Source: Nemertoderma westbladi
Taxonomy: Eukaryota > Xenacoelomorpha > Nemertodermatida > Nemertodermatidae
Reading direction: 5' to 3'
NCBI GenBank assembly: GCA_032718475.1
Contig: JAUCBJ010003316.1
Location: 1 to 23,415 of the forward strand
Length of the DNA: 23,415 nucleotides
Position numbers and translations under genes: made by a program
Part shown: positions 1 to 9,221 of the stretch, piece by piece
How positions within the stretch are numbered: the first letter of the stretch is position 1
Layout: every line of letters begins with the position of its first letter
The notes under the pieces: model-generated
The model's input: only the letters and a program-made list of their open reading frames with translations
What the model was told of the DNA's origin: nothing
Database searches by the model: none

Positions 1-1638
1 GTATACATATAGACGGGAAAGTAAAAGTAATATCATACCTGTACTTGCTCATGTAACGGTAATGGGCCTATCTCCTGTATCTGAATATAAAGTTACTTAC
101 TGTAAGTTACTTATAAAAAAACACCCTGAAAGTCTACGAAGTAACAAAATATTTTATCTTCAAATATAAAGTTTTTATTCGTTTTAGTAATTAAAATCAC
201 TTGGGTGAATATGAATAATCAGTTACCATTTGACTAAAAGAGTAAATAGTGGTTGAGGTAGTGAGGTATAATCTGACTGAATCCCTAATGATTAGGAGCA
301 ACCTGAAATGGAATTATCTTTCCGGAACTGTCCGTTTCGGCTTTAGATTAAGCCATTATGGGTTATATTCTGCCATCACATGTCCACATATAAAGGCGCA
401 TTTTATCAGTTCATAGAAAATAATAAGGAAATTGGATTTCATTTGTTATTCACGATACGGTATTTTGCAGACATTGATTGATCTATATAGAAATTACCAC
501 ATATGATACAACCGACAGACAAGACTAGAAAGAATTTAGGTATAGGCATGGATGGGCCCAAGTGATGCATAGCTTTTGAATGAGATGAGCCATAGCAACC
601 AATCAGAATGAATTACTATAACGATGCACGTAATTTAGTAATTCGCAATCAATAATCCAAACCACAATTTAACAGAGATTTTAAATCTGAAATCGATTTT
701 TCAATATCATGAAACCTTATTGATTTATAGACATTACAATAACAGGCCATGACGAGGTAAATTGCAAACATACAAGAAAATCAACAGTCTGGTGCAGATC
801 AAATCCGTTGTTTCTTTCCCCGCATAGGGGTCAAGGCAGTTTTATTTTCGGCACGAATGCATTAAAGGGACTAGCCAGGGTGCATCTCTGCCTTGCATAC
901 TTAAATGTTAGCTAATTGTGTACCAGTTTCATCTGGGGCGCACTGGGTGTATGTCGTCTACCCTTGTACCCAATCCCTGATCTAAAGGCCGAAGAAAACT
1001 ATACTTTTAATTTTGTTGACAGTTTATTTGCAATGGTTCTGTCTGTATGCTAAACTGCAGCTACTCGAAATCTCCAAATCTCTAAATCAATAATATGTCT
1101 CGATCGTGGCTCAAATGCTTTCTAGTTCAGTAACCATTTTATCGACCTTATCATTTTCTATCCTTGCTGTTGTTGCGGCAAAACCAAACAAACATCTCCG
1201 CCCATGACATCCCATTTGTGTCACGGTTCGCGCAACCAACAGCAACTGCTCGCTCGATAATTTAATAATCCCATAGATTATGGAGCAAGTTTAATTTATT
1301 TGTGCCGGGTAGCTGGCGTTTTGGGGGCTAGCTAGTTAGACAGCGATTAAAAATTATGTGTTTATCTATTATGTGTGTGCAGGCCTATGAATCGTTCGCA
1401 CAGGAAAAGTAATTATTTGTTAATTAATTATTAAAAATAACATTCAAAATAACATCACTATTTATTATAAAGTTAACTCATAAAATGGAATGTATTTTTA
1501 CATTTTAATTATATAAAGTATTATATGTAAAGTTTAATGGAAGTTTAGTCGAACCCACATATGGGGCGTGGGTTGCGAGTGAGGTAGGGTAAAGATCACT
1601 GGTTGCTGCTTAGACCAATATGCCCCACTACTGGTAAG
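1..1638. other. Non-coding flank, no gene seen
   Basis: AT-rich sequence without a convincing exon or long reading frame. I looked here for the start-codon exon expected upstream of the unc-13 exon at 3532, an exon beginning Met-Ser-Leu-Leu in known homologues, and did not find one with a good donor site. A small hairpin with 7-bp arms, AACCCAC at 1552-1558 and GTGGGTT at 1568-1574, is visible but unremarkable. The region is probably intron or upstream sequence of the unc-13 homologue. Confidence 0.5.
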
Positions 1639-1852
1639 GGTCTCAGGAATTCTTAGCCCGCAAGTATTCTTAGCCCGCGAGTATTCTTAGCCCGCGAGTA
1701 TTCTTAGCCTGCGAGTATTCTTAGCCCGCAAAACTATAACGTTTATTGTTTTGGTTCCCCCAATACGCCTCTGAAACCTGCTACTTTACTAACTCGCGGG
1801 CTAAGAATACCCGCGGGCTAAGAATACTCGCGGGCTAAGAATTCACCCAACC
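1639..1852. mobile_element. Foldback-like non-autonomous element with tandem-repeat arms
   Basis: The left arm (1649-1733) has five 17-bp tandem units, consensus ATTCTTAGCCCGCGAGT. The right arm (1792-1842) has three units of the exact reverse complement, ACTCGCGGGCTAAGAAT, with one variant base in the middle unit. A 58-bp unique loop (1734-1791) separates them. Both arms end outward in GAATTC (1647-1652 and 1839-1844). The 8-bp direct repeat CTGGTAAG occurs at 1631-1638 and 1853-1860, each exactly 8 bp outside the GAATTC ends, so it is a plausible target-site duplication. That would make the insertion 214 bp with imperfect ends GGTCTCAG.. and ..ACCCAACC. No protein is encoded. Foldback transposons with tandemly repeated inverted arms are known, for example Drosophila FB and sea urchin TU. 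An 8-bp duplication also fits a hAT-mobilised element. The family assignment is inference. Confidence 0.6.
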
Positions 1853-1860
1853 CTGGTAAG

Positions 1861-3531
1861 TTATAAGTGGTTACAAGAGGTTATGTCCCATTCCCCATTT
1901 CTGACTTATGACATATGACACCATAAACTAGGATTCGATGGTTACTTTGTGTAGCAGCAAGCAGGAGTAGAGCACATTACATATTACCAATAAAGCTCAC
2001 ACCATTCCATATTTTACTAAGCATATAATGAAAAATGTTTTTAACCATTTCATAGATAATAATATATGATTTACTTAGATCACTCATAGAAGATAGTTTT
2101 CACAATGTTATTAAATTCACATAACCGTAATGTGAGACGATATTTTTTAACAAATCACTCACCTGTTTTGTTTACCAGTGGAGCAGGGTAGCCATAATTT
2201 TATTTTATTTTAATTTTATTATCCCTTACGACTTATTACTTACCAGTTGATCCTACCATTTTACCAGGGGGACTAACATGCAATTCATTGATTTTCGCAT
2301 CTTATGATGGTCGAATGTGTTTGCAGAAGAGAAGATATTGGCGCAATTAAATTGATAAATATTTTCTGAATCCAACCGATAATACAGGAATTGTTTACTG
2401 CATTGATAATTGGATTAGTGAATAATTATGATATATTATGTCATGGTTACCATTGTTTTAACAAGCTAACTAGTTAACAGCATACAAACGCCCTTTTGAA
2501 AAATACTCTTGTTTCAGTCTTATAATCTGTACAGCTGATACTTATGTGTTTATTGTTTTCGTTAGATTCAGGGGATTCAGCCCTTCTGTATCCTGGGTTT
2601 TTAGTAAAACCTTGTTTCTGAGTGGAGGTAAACTGCAAAGTGAAATATAAATGCGAAAATTCGTGTATACTTCACACGGGCCTAAAAGCAAACAAATTGC
2701 TCGTTAATGAGGACAGTAAGAACCATTTTTAATGAATAACCTTATTTGAACAACATAATATTCTGCAATATTCTGCAAGCCATCTTAGCGAACAATTATA
2801 ATTATACATGGCGAGTTATATAGGCCTATTCTGATCTTAAATAAATTGGAGATGAGCTGTTGCAACTGTAATTAAAGGTGTAATATTGTGGGTTTGTTCA
2901 GAAGTGGAAGTTTGTTCTGATCTTGGCTTACGACAATTATGGATTCCGATATACACACTGACACTGACACACATAGACTTTTGGAAAACAGCCATAGTAT
3001 AATAATAACAATTCGCTGATGGCTCTAGTTCTGACTCGCCCCACAATGTCCCATATGACCATCCCATCATTATAACAAACTCACGAAATGATTAATGTCT
3101 TTAGGTTTTGACATTATCAATCAAATGGTATTATTCCAGTCGAGGCATTTATTATTCATTAAATTTTTTAAATTCTGTTTTTATTCATAAAGTAATTTAA
3201 CATTCGCCAAGCCAAACCAATGTTTATATGGAGGCTAAATGGGTAATGGAGTTTCCTTTGGGGAGTATAGTTCTGGGGGACGCGCACTGGTAAACCCCTC
3301 TTAGCAGCCCAAGAAAACTTCACATTTTACTTTACGGTAATATTATTTTATTCAGCAAAAGTTTATAAAATATTTTTGAAGTTAATTGGTACTGAAAGTT
3401 GTTGTGAAAATCCCTTACCTTTGTGTTGAGTAACTAGTAATTAGTTCATGTTACAACCAGATATTCTACCCATGTATGTATGATTTACATCGATCTATAG
3501 GGTAACCATGAAATTTTATTATTTTTTTCAG
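1861..3531. other. Presumed intron or 5' region, no gene seen
   Basis: AT-rich DNA ending in the acceptor of the 30-nt exon at 3532, a run of T followed by CAG at 3529-3531. A 77-codon minus-strand frame at 2837-3070 has no recognisable motif and is treated as chance. I see no RNA gene or element here. Confidence 0.5.
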
Positions 3532-3561
3532 TAAAGAAAGCTAACCTACGTGGACAAACAA
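3532..3561 (+). CDS. unc-13: unc-13 homologue, 30-nt internal exon (start of C2A domain)
   Basis: A T-rich tract and CAG precede the exon, and AA|GTAAGT follows at 3562. The first two bases (TA) complete a codon from an upstream exon, probably G|TA for Val. Nine codons then read KKANLRGQT and one base is left over. That base joins the first two bases of the exon at 6861 to give AAC (Asn), so the phases agree. The peptide resembles the VKKA.. opening of the UNC13/Munc13 C2A domain, which dimerises and binds RIM at the presynaptic active zone. In vertebrate UNC13 genes this segment is, as I recall, also a short early exon. The exon is too short to identify alone; confidence comes from phase agreement and from the next exon. 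The initiator exon is not seen, and the gene assignment is by motif recall. Confidence 0.6.
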
Positions 3562-4618
3562 GTAAGTATGGAAAATAGCTTTATACATCGCGGTAAGTAA
3601 AGTAAAGTATTTACTAGACAGAATTATAACACGTAAGAGTTACTAGACGCGAAACTGAGATACAGTAAGTAAGATACGAGATAGTAAGATACTATTTACA
3701 TTTACATTGTAATTTGGAAGGATAATATACATAATTGTACATTAATAGAGCATTATAGATTATAGAAGAAAAAGCTTTTACCAAATTTTGGAAAACACCA
3801 TGGTGTTGCGTGTTACCAGCTATTCCAGCCTGGAATGTTACAGAGCCAGGAATGTTCACTTTGGTAGCAGGCTGGATCTGGTTGGTGGTGGTGCAGCTAT
3901 AAACAGTGATGTTGTTTTACTTTTTAAATTTTAGTATTTTTGTGAATAAATGAGTCTTGTAAAGTAAAAATATGTCTTTCTAGCCGAGCATTATTTACTT
4001 TTTAGCACCAACCAATATTATTATGTAAATGTGAATGGAAATAATATACTAGTATTAACTTATTTGATTAAAAAAAATATTCTGAAGAAATGCATGAAGG
4101 CTCCAACTACTAACTGTATGTTGCTATTCTTATCTATCCAACTCATCAACTGGCACCTTAACGAGACACCGTAAAATGAGAAAACAATTCCTATAAATAT
4201 TAAATATGAATTCATAAAGTCGCGTCTCTTGACATATAATTTCATGATATTCTACGAACTGTAATATTATTCATTAAGTTATTCGTCCAAAAAGCAGATC
4301 AATCAAAAAGCTACTCAATCAAAAGCTACTGTCACATTGAAACCTCTTAAACTGGTGCAGTTTCTAATCAATATCTATAAGCCAGTTGTCCCTCCATCTG
4401 CCGCAGGTAGATAGATGTCCCTGTCAACTTAAAGGCCACGGGCTGTCCACAATAAATGTACATTATAGGCATCTACCATCACCACATAGTCAGTCTTATG
4501 CTAATTCTTCATAATAAATTATGTTACGTTTTTGCCCAACGAATTTATTATAATAAAGTCATATAATAAATTATATATTGCCAAACAATTTTATTCCTCA
4601 ATTACAAAAATTTGAGAT
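3562..4618 (+). other. Intron, left part, before the 43-bp array
   Basis: This is intronic if the two unc-13 exons belong together. It contains short stretches of GTAAGTA/GTAAGATA-like sequence (3590-3690) and an imperfect hairpin around 3819-3878 with CCAGCCTG and CAGGCTGG arms. There is also a close direct repeat of AATCAAAAAGCTACT near 4301-4328. A 61-codon minus-strand frame at 4060-4245 has no recognisable features. No gene is supported. Confidence 0.5.
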
Positions 4619-5994
4619 TCGGTAAGCTTTCTCGGATGCTCACTTCTACCATGTACCAGGGTCGGTAAGCTTTCTCGGATGCTCACTTCTACCATGTACC
4701 AGGGTCGGTAAGCTTTCTCGGATGCTCACTTCTACCATGTACCAGGGTCGGTAAGCTTTCTCGGATGCTCACTTCTACCATGTACCAGGGTCGGTAAGCT
4801 TTCTCGGATGCTCACTTCTACCATGTACCAGGGTCGGTAAGCTTTCTCGGATGCTCACTTCTACCATGTACCAGGGTCGGTAAGCTTTCTCGGATGCTCA
4901 CTTCTACCATGTACCAGGGTCGGTAAGCTTTCTCGGATGCTCACTTCTACCATGTACCAGGGTCGGTAAGCTTTCTCGGATGCTCACTTCTACCATGTAC
5001 CAGGGTCGGTAAGCTTTCTCGGATGCTCACTTCTACCATGTACCAGGGTCGGTAAGCTTTCTCGGATGCTCACTTCTACCATGTACCAGGGTCGGTAAGC
5101 TTTCTCGGATGCTCACTTCTACCATGTACCAGGGTCGGTAAGCTTTCTCGGATGCTCACTTCTACCATGTACCAGGGTCGGTAAGCTTTCTCGGATGCTC
5201 ACTTCTACCATGTACCAGGGTCGGTAAGCTTTCTCGGATGCTCACTTCTACCATGTACCAGGGTCGGTAAGCTTTCTCGGATGCTCACTTCTACCATGTA
5301 CCAGGGTCGGTAAGCTTTCTCGGATGCTCACTTCTACCATGTACCAGGGTCGGTAAGCTTTCTCGGATGCTCACTTCTACCATGTACCAGGGTCGGTAAG
5401 CTTTCTCGGATGCTCACTTCTACCATGTACCAGGGTCGGTAAGCTTTCTCGGATGCTCACTTCTACCATGTACCAGGGTCGGTAAGCTTTCTCGGATGCT
5501 CACTTCTACCATGTACCAGGGTCGGTAAGCTTTCTCGGATGCTCACTTCTACCATGTACCAGGGTCGGTAAGCTTTCTCGGATGCTCACTTCTACCATGT
5601 ACCAGGGTCGGTAAGCTTTCTCGGATGCTCACTTCTACCATGTACCAGGGTCGGTAAGCTTTCTCGGATGCTCACTTCTACCATGTACCAGGGTCGGTAA
5701 GCTTTCTCGGATGCTCACTTCTACCATGTACCAGGGTCGGTAAGCTTTCTCGGATGCTCACTTCTACCATGTACCAGGGTCGGTAAGCTTTCTCGGATGC
5801 TCACTTCTACCATGTACCAGGGTCGGTAAGCTTTCTCGGATGCTCACTTCTACCATGTACCAGGGTCGGTAAGCTTTCTCGGATGCTCACTTCTACCATG
5901 TACCAGGGTCGGTAAGCTTTCTCGGATGCTCACTTCTACCATGTACCAGGGTCGGTAAGCTTTCTCGGATGCTCACTTCTACCATGTACCAGGG
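4619..5994. repeat. Perfect minisatellite, 32 x 43 bp
   Basis: A 43-bp unit beginning TCGGTAAGCTTTCTCGG and ending CTACCATGTACCAGGG repeats head to tail. The array spans 1376 bp, which is exactly 32 units, and I see no substitution or length change. The period is not a multiple of three and each strand has stop codons in the unit (TAA forward; TAG and TGA in reverse), so no frame stays open and it is non-coding. Every unit holds a HindIII site, a donor-like GGTAAG and an acceptor-like ACCAG|GG with C/T-rich sequence between. It lies in the intron between the two unc-13 exons, in sense orientation. Perfect identity implies very recent amplification, strong homogenisation, or an assembly artefact. 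The true copy number may differ from 32. Confidence 0.97.
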
Positions 5995-6860
5995 TATGGT
6001 ATGAGAGCTCAACGCTGAAAATTAACCGTTATGTTCTTTCTCCATCGTCATAAACACTTCTTATACTTTTTTATAATTCAATAAGAATTCCTACCCAAAC
6101 CGAACAGTTAGTACTATTCTCACATTTTCATTAAAAATTTCAAATTACGCTATCAGGTATCAATACAGCATAAACTATCTCAACTTACGCGAAATGTCTC
6201 GATATAAAGTTATGAGCTCCGTTACAGTCGCAGTTTGACTGTAAATTGTAAATTTTCTCCGTATTTACCTTGAGGGTTGATTATTTGTGGATAATTACAG
6301 AATGGCTTTCATTTCTGTGTGTCACTGTAACTTTCTTACTAATTAGTTCTGCTACAAGAGATTCGGTTTTCGCATTATACCGGTACGTAGGCCGCCCTAC
6401 TCACTGACGCTTTGACGGAAAATCTTAAACTATTTAATTCCATTGCGGCCCACACTCAGCCCGCTGTAGTGGCAGATTTAAATGAATCAATAATTTTCAG
6501 ATTATTCGCCCGACTGCATCCAATGTAGAAAACTCACTCCTACGAAATTGCATCCCTCCAACTGGAACTAATATGATTTTCCAATACGTAATAGGAAGAA
6601 TGTGGCAATTTTTACAAGGAAAATTTATAGGTTTATGTAAAGTATATTTGAAACATATCTTTAGTATAAATTAATTAATGTAATTTTGGATGAACAACAA
6701 TAGAGCAATTCAAGCGAAAAAAAAATTAATTCGTGAATGAATAATTAATAAATGAGATATAAAAATTATATACTGGTAGGCCTATGTATTTATTGTTTAT
6801 ATTTTAGTTAACAGCAGTTTCTTCGGTGATTAATTTACACGAAAATAATGTATTTTGCAG
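5995..6860 (+). other. Intron, right part, ending in the C2A exon acceptor
   Basis: AT-rich intronic sequence from the end of the 43-bp array to TATTTTGCAG at 6851-6860. I see no reading frame, element end or RNA gene. A TAGGCCTA-type palindrome near 6777 recurs elsewhere in the window (around 2818 and 21330), apparently a common short word of this genome. Confidence 0.5.
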
Positions 6861-6960
6861 ACGATCTAAACGTATATATTACAGTTAAACTTGAAGCGGT
6901 AAAGTCGACAACTATTTGTGTAAAAGGAAATAAACCCTGCTGGGAACAAGACTTTGTATT
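6861..6960 (+). CDS. unc-13: unc-13 homologue, C2A domain exon (100 nt)
   Basis: The exon lies between TTTTGCAG (ends 6860) and GTAAGT (6961-6966). Two bases complete the codon begun at 3561. Thirty-two codons then read [17 protein letters not shown], followed by [15 protein letters not shown]. Two bases (TT) remain for the next exon. The pattern .YIT.K...VKSTTI.V.G..P.WEQDF matches the early beta strands of the UNC13/Munc13 N-terminal C2A domain, notably VKSTTI and WEQDF. Munc13 primes synaptic vesicles by helping SNARE assembly; its C2A binds RIM and does not bind calcium. The other two frames of this exon contain stops, which supports the choice. The following exon, which should finish the C2 domain, was not found and is probably outside the window. 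A different C2 protein is possible but less likely. Confidence 0.72.
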
Positions 6961-7837
6961 GTAAGTAAAAATTATGATGATTAACATTTAAGTGAACCTT
7001 TATTCAGTAACTAATTAGACCATTGTTCAACGTTTTTCAACATTTCAACGTTATTATCCGAGTGAATTTACCGATCGAGCGAATATGGGGAATAAAGTAT
7101 ATATGTATATATATATATAGCCTTCATATCTAGGTCCATTTTAACAAAGTCTTGGACCAAGAACTTTAATGCAGGTGGTATTAAAGATCCTCAAAGATGA
7201 GCTAATTTACATATAAATGCCTCAAAATTTATATAACTTTTGAAAAAAAACCGATCTGCTCAAAAAGTGTCGAACAAACGGTTTATGAAGCTATATCTAT
7301 ATATACTCAATTTCCATAGTATATAAAAGATCACAGATCATTGTGTTAAAATTGCAGAATAGTACCTTTATAAATAAAACAATTAGATTCGGGGTAATGG
7401 TCCCTATATTAAAAATTAAAGCTTGAGAAATTCTACCAAAACCATTACACTTTTTATAGCAAAGGTTTTATAGGCATAATATGCCGTTTAGTAATGTTAC
7501 TATTCTTGATGAAAACTATTTTTGCAAAGTACTTATTACTAAGTAATTGGTACTTATTGGCAATAAAGTAATTGGTACTTATTATTGGTAACGAGTCATC
7601 CAACGAAAATACTTTATATTTCCTTCGCAACATTTTGACAATTTCAGTTGTCTTTAGCAGCTTTTTCTTTTGAAAGGGTTTGCCGAAAAATATTTAATTT
7701 TCGGGCCATTTTTGGAAATTACTAAAATTTGCCTTAGGGCCACCAGAGGCTTAATCCGGCACTGAATATCATAAATCTCATTATTATGTATTTCACCCAT
7801 TAGTAGGGCGCTTCACGTGATATTTATTATATTATTA
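6961..7837 (+). other. Intron sequence with a small local duplication
   Basis: AT-rich intron following the C2A exon donor. It includes a TA-rich run around 7098-7122 and a local tandem duplication of AAGTAATTGGTACTTATT at about 7540-7589. No exon or gene is supported. The minus-strand Penelope-like remnant begins at its right edge. Confidence 0.45.
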
Positions 7838-8182
7838 TTAAAACAAAACTATCGCGTACCAAAGGTGGACACCGCATTCATTACCATTCCGATATTCGTA
7901 TATATTATGACGATGGTTATTCAGTCGCGAGAGTACAGTAGTTCCTGTTCTCCCTGACCTACGTAGAACGGGGAGGAATGGTTGGTATATGATAAAGCAA
8001 CATAGTATGTTGTGGTTCTTGCATTTAGTTAAAGACTTAGGATATCTTGTCACACCCCATGGGGGATGTGTGGTGAAACTTAATAGCTGGGCAACATTTA
8101 CACCTAGAAGTCCCACATGGTGCGTCATTGGGTGGTTGTAGGGTTTCTTTCTTAGAAAGCAAGAGTGTTGACCTATATACAT
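7838..8182 (-). pseudogene. Penelope-like element remnant: GIY-YIG endonuclease region
   Basis: This minus-strand frame lies downstream of the RT remnant at 8336-8998 and in the same frame. It contains KCKNHNIL followed by TGTTVLSRLNNHRHNI at about residues 79-94. That matches the region around the GIY-YIG core of Penelope-like retroelements, where Y-V-G-x-T is followed by an R..NNHR..I helix. The expected FYVGQ is present in a neighbouring frame on the same strand (reverse complement of 7954-7968), just upstream of TGTTV, so a frameshift of about one base splits the motif. The GIY-YIG nuclease nicks target DNA for insertion in these elements. The frame is decayed and no function is expected. 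Family assignment rests on motif recognition. Confidence 0.6.
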
Positions 8183-8335
8183 TCTGTTGCGTTATACTAA
8201 TTTGATATTCAAGGTGAGTTGGAGCTCTTGTAGTTTTCTCTTATATGGTTTTAGTGACTGCCTAATGGTCGGTTGAAACTGGGGAGTAACTGCAAGATAT
8301 ATATCATTAATAGTTAACGTCACAAGAGGGCGCTG

Positions 8336-8998
8336 TTACATGTGGTTGAAAAAGTTTGTTCGGTACATAGCGAGTAGGAACTCGGGTGTATATCCACGGT
8401 TAGCACACATATTTAAGTATTCATTGCGAGTTTTTTGGTAATCAGTAAGAAGTGAATGGGAGAGTCGGGTGAACCCAAGGATGTGCCGATTTAACGATGG
8501 CGCAGAGGTGTTCGGTGATCCAGTTGAGGTGTTTGCAAGGCATCGCATCGGTAGTTTATGTCGCTTTGATTTTTTGTTCACTTTGGTGGTGAGGTGATTA
8601 CTGTGGTACATAGATGAGGTCGAGATGTGTATGAACTTATTTGTATGTTTGACAGTAAATTTAATAGCGCCCGAATGGTATAATGGGTGGCTGGAGTTAT
8701 TGAGAGATTGTTCAAGATGGTCAACTTGATTATTGGTAAGTGTAGAGTTATAGTGTGCGAAGTTGCGAGCAACGTAAGTGCAAAGGAAAACACAACTTAT
8801 AAGTTTGATTCTCGTGCCGTGTTGGAGTATTCTGGCTACGGAAATCTCAGAGTATGATCGAACATGGGAGAAAACCATTGTGGCTCCTGATATTTGGAGA
8901 GAGGTTGCTATTAAAATGGAAGAAGTTGGTGGGTGAGTAGATATTTTAACATCAACCTCAGTTGAGTCAGTTTCATCAAGTTCAAGTTTCAATTTCAA
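8336..8998 (-). pseudogene. Penelope-like element remnant: C-terminal reverse transcriptase region
   Basis: A 220-codon frame opens at a TTG, so its start is arbitrary and the true upstream part is lost. In order it shows DHLEQSLN..HP (residues 93-105), IKFT (112-115), NHLTTKV (134-140), KKSKRH (142-147), and LLTDYQKTRNEY..ANRGYTPEFL (183-208). This order matches the end of Penelope-like RTs: LN..HP, IKFT, a T.VY.KPTDRH-like block, then the RGY.P.F helix. The catalytic Y.DD region would fall near residue 75, where only YVARNF is seen, so the active site appears lost. After the stop at 8336, the same frame continues with one more stop into the GIY-YIG region. It is antisense to the unc-13 exons. 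Confidence 0.55.
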
Positions 8999-9145
8999 GT
9001 TTAAGTTTCTTCATTCCTTCTGCCGCTGTCAACATTGCTCAAAAAAAACATATGGTAATTTGAATATTGCGAAACATCGCCCAAACTAATAGCAAAAAGC
9101 TATTGCCGTGAGGGCGATGGTTCCCTTGGCAGTAGGAGGGATGGA

Positions 9146-9159
9146 GGGGGGGGGGGGGG
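9146..9159. repeat. Poly-G run (14 G)
   Basis: Fourteen consecutive G lie between the Penelope-like remnant and the 3' end of non-LTR copy 1. Such runs are length-variable and could be a sequencing or assembly weak point. The rest of 8999-9176 shows no gene. Confidence 0.95.
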
Positions 9160-9176
9160 CTGGCGTTTGCTAGTGT

Positions 9177-9188
9177 ATTTTGTATATA
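9177..9188. repeat. Target-site duplication of copy 1 (3' side)
   Basis: ATTTTGTATATA abuts the 3' terminus of copy 1. It matches 11 of 12 bases at 12934-12945 on the 5' side. The sequence is AT-rich, so part of the match could be chance, but both copies sit exactly at the element edges. Confidence 0.65.
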
Positions 9189-9201
9189 CTAGGATCGGCA
9201 T

Positions 9202-9214
9202 GCTGCATTGCAGC
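9202..9214 (-). other. Conserved 3'-terminal stem-loop of the non-LTR family
   Basis: On the element strand the sequence is GCTGC-AAT-GCAGC, a 5-bp stem with a 3-nt loop, about 15 bp inside the 3' end. The same 13 bases occur in copy 2 (18071-18083) and copy 3 (20502-20514). They are overlapped by the palindrome TGCAGCTGCA. 3'-terminal structures are used by some LINE RTs to recognise their RNA; that role here is inference. Confidence 0.5.
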
Positions 9215-9221
9215 TGCATTT

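Noticed and set aside
1080-1130. ATGTCTCGATCG... as the unc-13 start exon
   Set aside because: It reads MSRSWLKC, unlike the expected MSLLC-type start, and has no donor site in phase with the exon at 3532.
2837-3070. 77-codon minus-strand frame as a gene
   Set aside because: Low-complexity composition, no motif, no splice or promoter context, and short length expected by chance.
4619-5994. CRISPR-like array
   Set aside because: The units are contiguous and identical, with no unique spacers, and the context is animal genomic DNA with introns.
8578-8793. Overlapping 71-codon minus frame inside the Penelope-like remnant
   Set aside because: It is a shadow of the frame at 8336-8998, which carries the recognisable motifs.
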